Assembly (NCBI GenBank): GCA_027886175.1
Contig: JAJNNQ010000009.1
Coordinates: 25,533,501 to 25,597,500, forward strand
Direction of reading: 5' to 3'
Length of the DNA: 64,000 nucleotides
Source: Phylloscopus collybita
Lineage: Eukaryota > Chordata > Aves > Passeriformes > Phylloscopidae
The translations under genes were made by a program, and so were the position numbers. Shown here one piece after another: positions 61,151-64,000 of this stretch (the first letter of the stretch is position 1; the number at the start of each line of letters is the position of its first letter). A model generated the notes under the pieces. The model was not told the origin of the DNA. It was given only the letters and a program-made list of their open reading frames with translations, and searched no databases.

Positions 61151-64000
61151 CTGCAAATTTGTAAATCATAGCAAAAAACTAAATGAAGGAAAAAATCTGA
61201 ACCTCTGATGAGAATGCACCCAAAAGAAGTTCACCTTTCACTGTCCCCACACTGCAATTTTCTCATTTCTACTCTTCTTGGGAAGAGAAGTGGGGGTTTT
61301 TTGGTATTTTGCTCAGAACAGACCAGGAAGTATCAGAATTCTAGATAAAAGAAAGAAGTCTGAATATAAAATATTTCCAGACAGATTTTTCAACTCAAAG
61401 TTTCAGATCAGTGTGGCTAAACTTAAGGTAAGTATTTCAGCTTGTCTTAAAAATTCCCTACCTATACCCTTTAAAATTTAATAAAATGTTTTAGTATTTT
61501 GGATTGGACTCTAGACTGGAGAATAACAACTGGAAAAATCTCTTTGTTGTATAAATTATCATGAAGGGGACATTTGTTGCTATTATACAAGTATTTCCTA
61601 AGATCTCTGCTTTTGCATAGAAGAATGTCGAAACAATTCAATTAGTTTTAGACGCAGACCATAATAGTCTCCTGTTAATGAGAAAAGTAAGCTCATAATT
61701 TGGCTGCTCAGGTGTCAGCTGGTCTCCTGGGGGGCTGCTGGCCCCCTCACCTGTCCCCATAAGCCCCCAAGGCAGAGGCACACCATCACTGTTGAAGCAG
61801 GAGCAACCACCCCAACCCTAGACTACCCAGCACCCCAAGTACAGATCCCAAAGTACAGCAGCTTTTGCAACATTTAAAAGAAAACCGAGGTGTTTCTAGA
61901 CACCCTGAGGGGCTTAGTCACACTCCCAGAATTCTCCAGGGAAATCCTTCCAATTCTGGCATATGGCACCATTTCCAGGATATTTTTTTAAGCAGAGAGG
62001 AGGGGAGTGTTCTGCTTTTCTTTTCTCCTTGGCAGGATTGGTCATAGCTGGAGATGAGAAAAACCATCTCCAAACCATGGGAAATAGCATTGCAGTAATG
62101 TCTGGAGAGTATGCCTATAAAGGAAAGGGCAATTGAAATCATGCAAGAAGTAGTGGCAACCACTGAATGACATTTCACTTCTAACACCTAAAAACTCTGG
62201 CTGCAGGTCTGATTACTGATATCCCCTGGGTGGGTACTAGAAGCACCTGATGGGGTGAAGCTTTCTGCCATGCCAGTGAGAAGGATCAGCAGCTGATGCC
62301 AAAAGGCAGGAAGAGAGGTTACCACATTCCTGGAGGGCTCAGCCCAGACCTTGTGGTGCTGTACCCTCCTTCACCCAGTATGCTGTTCTCCTGGCTACTC
62401 CAGGAAATTATTGAAGCAGCATGTGGTATGGAAGCCACCAATGAATGTGGCTTCCACATTCTACTGTGCTGGCATCATGCAGTAGTAAAAGCACTGCAGT
62501 TTTAGTTACCACCACTCCTAAGCTCTGTCAGAACAAAACCCTTCAGTGGAAATTGTGGGTGGTCTCTGAGTTTTCACATTGCCAGCAAGTCTAGGAGATA
62601 CTTGGCACAGTCCAGACTTTCCAATGCAAGACTGATTTCCATTAGACTGGCTGAATTGCACTGGCCATGAGAGGATGTGCTTCTATAAACAATAATTTCA
62701 AACTTTGCAGGGCTCCTGTAATTTCTCCTCTTATGCAGACAGCAAAGGGTCAAAATAAACCCGTGTGCACTTGAGGATCAACAGAAGTTATCCATTGCAG
62801 TATTGTATCATGTTCATTTTGTCCTGGTTCTTCATACCCACACTAAGATGCCGAATGAAATACTCAAGAACATTCAGAGCAGCAGCAGAATATGACTTTG
62901 AGAAGCTACAAGGAAATTGGAGGTGTCTGCTCCATGACTAATGTGCTGATTATAATATCTGCCTGCTGAATTTTGCATAATACATGGGAGAGAACTATAG
63001 GAAAGGAAGTCAATAGACTTGGATCACTTTGCATGCAAACATCTCGGCGATCTGCTGCTGCTGAACTTACACAGAACTGGTCAAGACGAGGGAGTCGTAG
63101 TGCTAGGCTGGGCTGGTTCTCTGCATGTGTTTTCAGATCAGTGCTGGGAAACTGGAAGTAGATGAGTGAAATTAAGGTTATATTTGGGTTAAATGTAATT
63201 ATATGTTGCTGGCTTGATCTGTGCTTGACAAATGTGCGTTTATGAATTTTTTCTCATGATTAGCAATTTCTATTTGAAAGGGTGAGGAAGTGCTTGGAAG
63301 AGTGAATTACTGCTCACCGCTGCTGCCAAGACTCATGTTAATTTCAAGTTTCATGATTTTTGATGCATTTCTTAAAATTTAACATTCTTGGAATAAAGAT
63401 TCTCTAACATTCCCAGCCTTTTTAAAATGTAAAACTTGAAGAGATTTTACCTAGGAGATCAGATCTAAAAGGCAAATAGAAAGAATCCAAAATGTGTTAC
63501 TTTAAGCATGCTTCATGATGTTAGGTTAATCTTGTGGAACCGGGGAGGCCTGATTCCCAAGGGTTTAAGGAAATTCTATGCTTTACGTCTATGAAAAATA
63601 ATTCAGCAATGATACAATTATATTTTTTCAAAATCACTTGCAATAGCCAAATGAAGAGAAACATTTGCAATGACAAGTACAATGGAGACGTTGTTTGTTT
63701 CACATTTTCATACAGCCCATTTCAGTTAGCTCTCAATTTTCCTCCTCTTTAATATGGCAACTATCAGAAGAAAAGGATTTTCGGAGGTTTTCAGAGAGCA
63801 GCAGCTCAAGAAGTACAATTCTGTACTTGAGCAGGTGCTGTAAGACCTGTTGGGGAGAGAAGTTTTATTTTTCATTTAAAATGCCTTCGGTATTCTGGAA
63901 TTTTTTGATTCTGGAAGCCTTTCTTAGCTGTTTCCCTCTATTCCTTCTCAAGCTCTGTGTGCTTGCAAAAGTGGCTTATTCAGAGAAATACCTTTGATCT

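Larger units (their letters stand above)
58701..64000. other. Intergenic DNA, last part
   Basis: About 5.3 kb with no supportable gene. Contains the CTCF-like site at 59074, a T8-G7 run near 60644-60660 and a 16-nt tandem duplication at 61121-61150. Open frames are short and unsupported. Confidence 0.7.

Overview
This is vertebrate nuclear DNA, most likely from a bird. It carries the coding part of one recognisable gene on the + strand, PDGFRA (platelet-derived growth factor receptor alpha), followed by about 33 kb with no supportable gene. The bird assignment rests on a 5'-truncated CR1 LINE (47884-48195) of the type common in avian genomes, on the absence of recognisable Alu or L1 sequence, on short introns, and on a receptor that is near-identical to tetrapod PDGFRA in the kinase but shows scattered substitutions elsewhere. 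I cannot name the species.

Layout. Positions 1-3434 are sequence upstream of the first coding exon, presumably intron 1; the noncoding first exon was not found and probably lies outside the window. Coding exons 2-23 (human-style numbering) run from 3435 to 27517. All 21 internal junctions are GT-AG and all phases agree, giving a 1087-residue protein plus stop (3264 nt). The 3' UTR runs from 27518 to about 30770; its distal end matches the mammalian PDGFRA 3' UTR as I remember it and ends with an AATAAA at 30745. From 30771 to 64000 I see low-complexity tracts, short tandem repeats, one CR1 copy, a 60-base poly(A) tract and a few candidate regulatory motifs. Long ORFs there look like chance.

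The protein is a complete class III receptor tyrosine kinase: signal peptide, five Ig domains (the fourth lacking the cysteine pair, as expected), one transmembrane helix, juxtamembrane tyrosines, a kinase split by an insert carrying the SHP2 and PI3K docking tyrosines, and a C-tail with PLC-gamma docking sites. Residue numbers equal the human ones through Y988, so K627, T674, D818, D836, D842 and Y849 can be read directly.

Most interesting signals. (1) A hairpin in intron 19 (24890-24969) has a 24-bp stem with no bulges; its only non-Watson-Crick pairs are two G-U wobbles that exist in the sense RNA alone, so it looks like a pre-miRNA or a palindromic element. (2) A 39-nt in-frame cryptic exon in intron 18 (23074-23112) has good splice signals and would insert 13 residues into the activation segment. 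(3) Two identical 9-nt matches to miR-140-5p lie in the 3' UTR. (4) Intron 12 could yield a kinase-less receptor by intronic polyadenylation. (5) A SOX/POU-like composite sits in a TAAT-rich block near 53.75 kb. None of these has been tested here.
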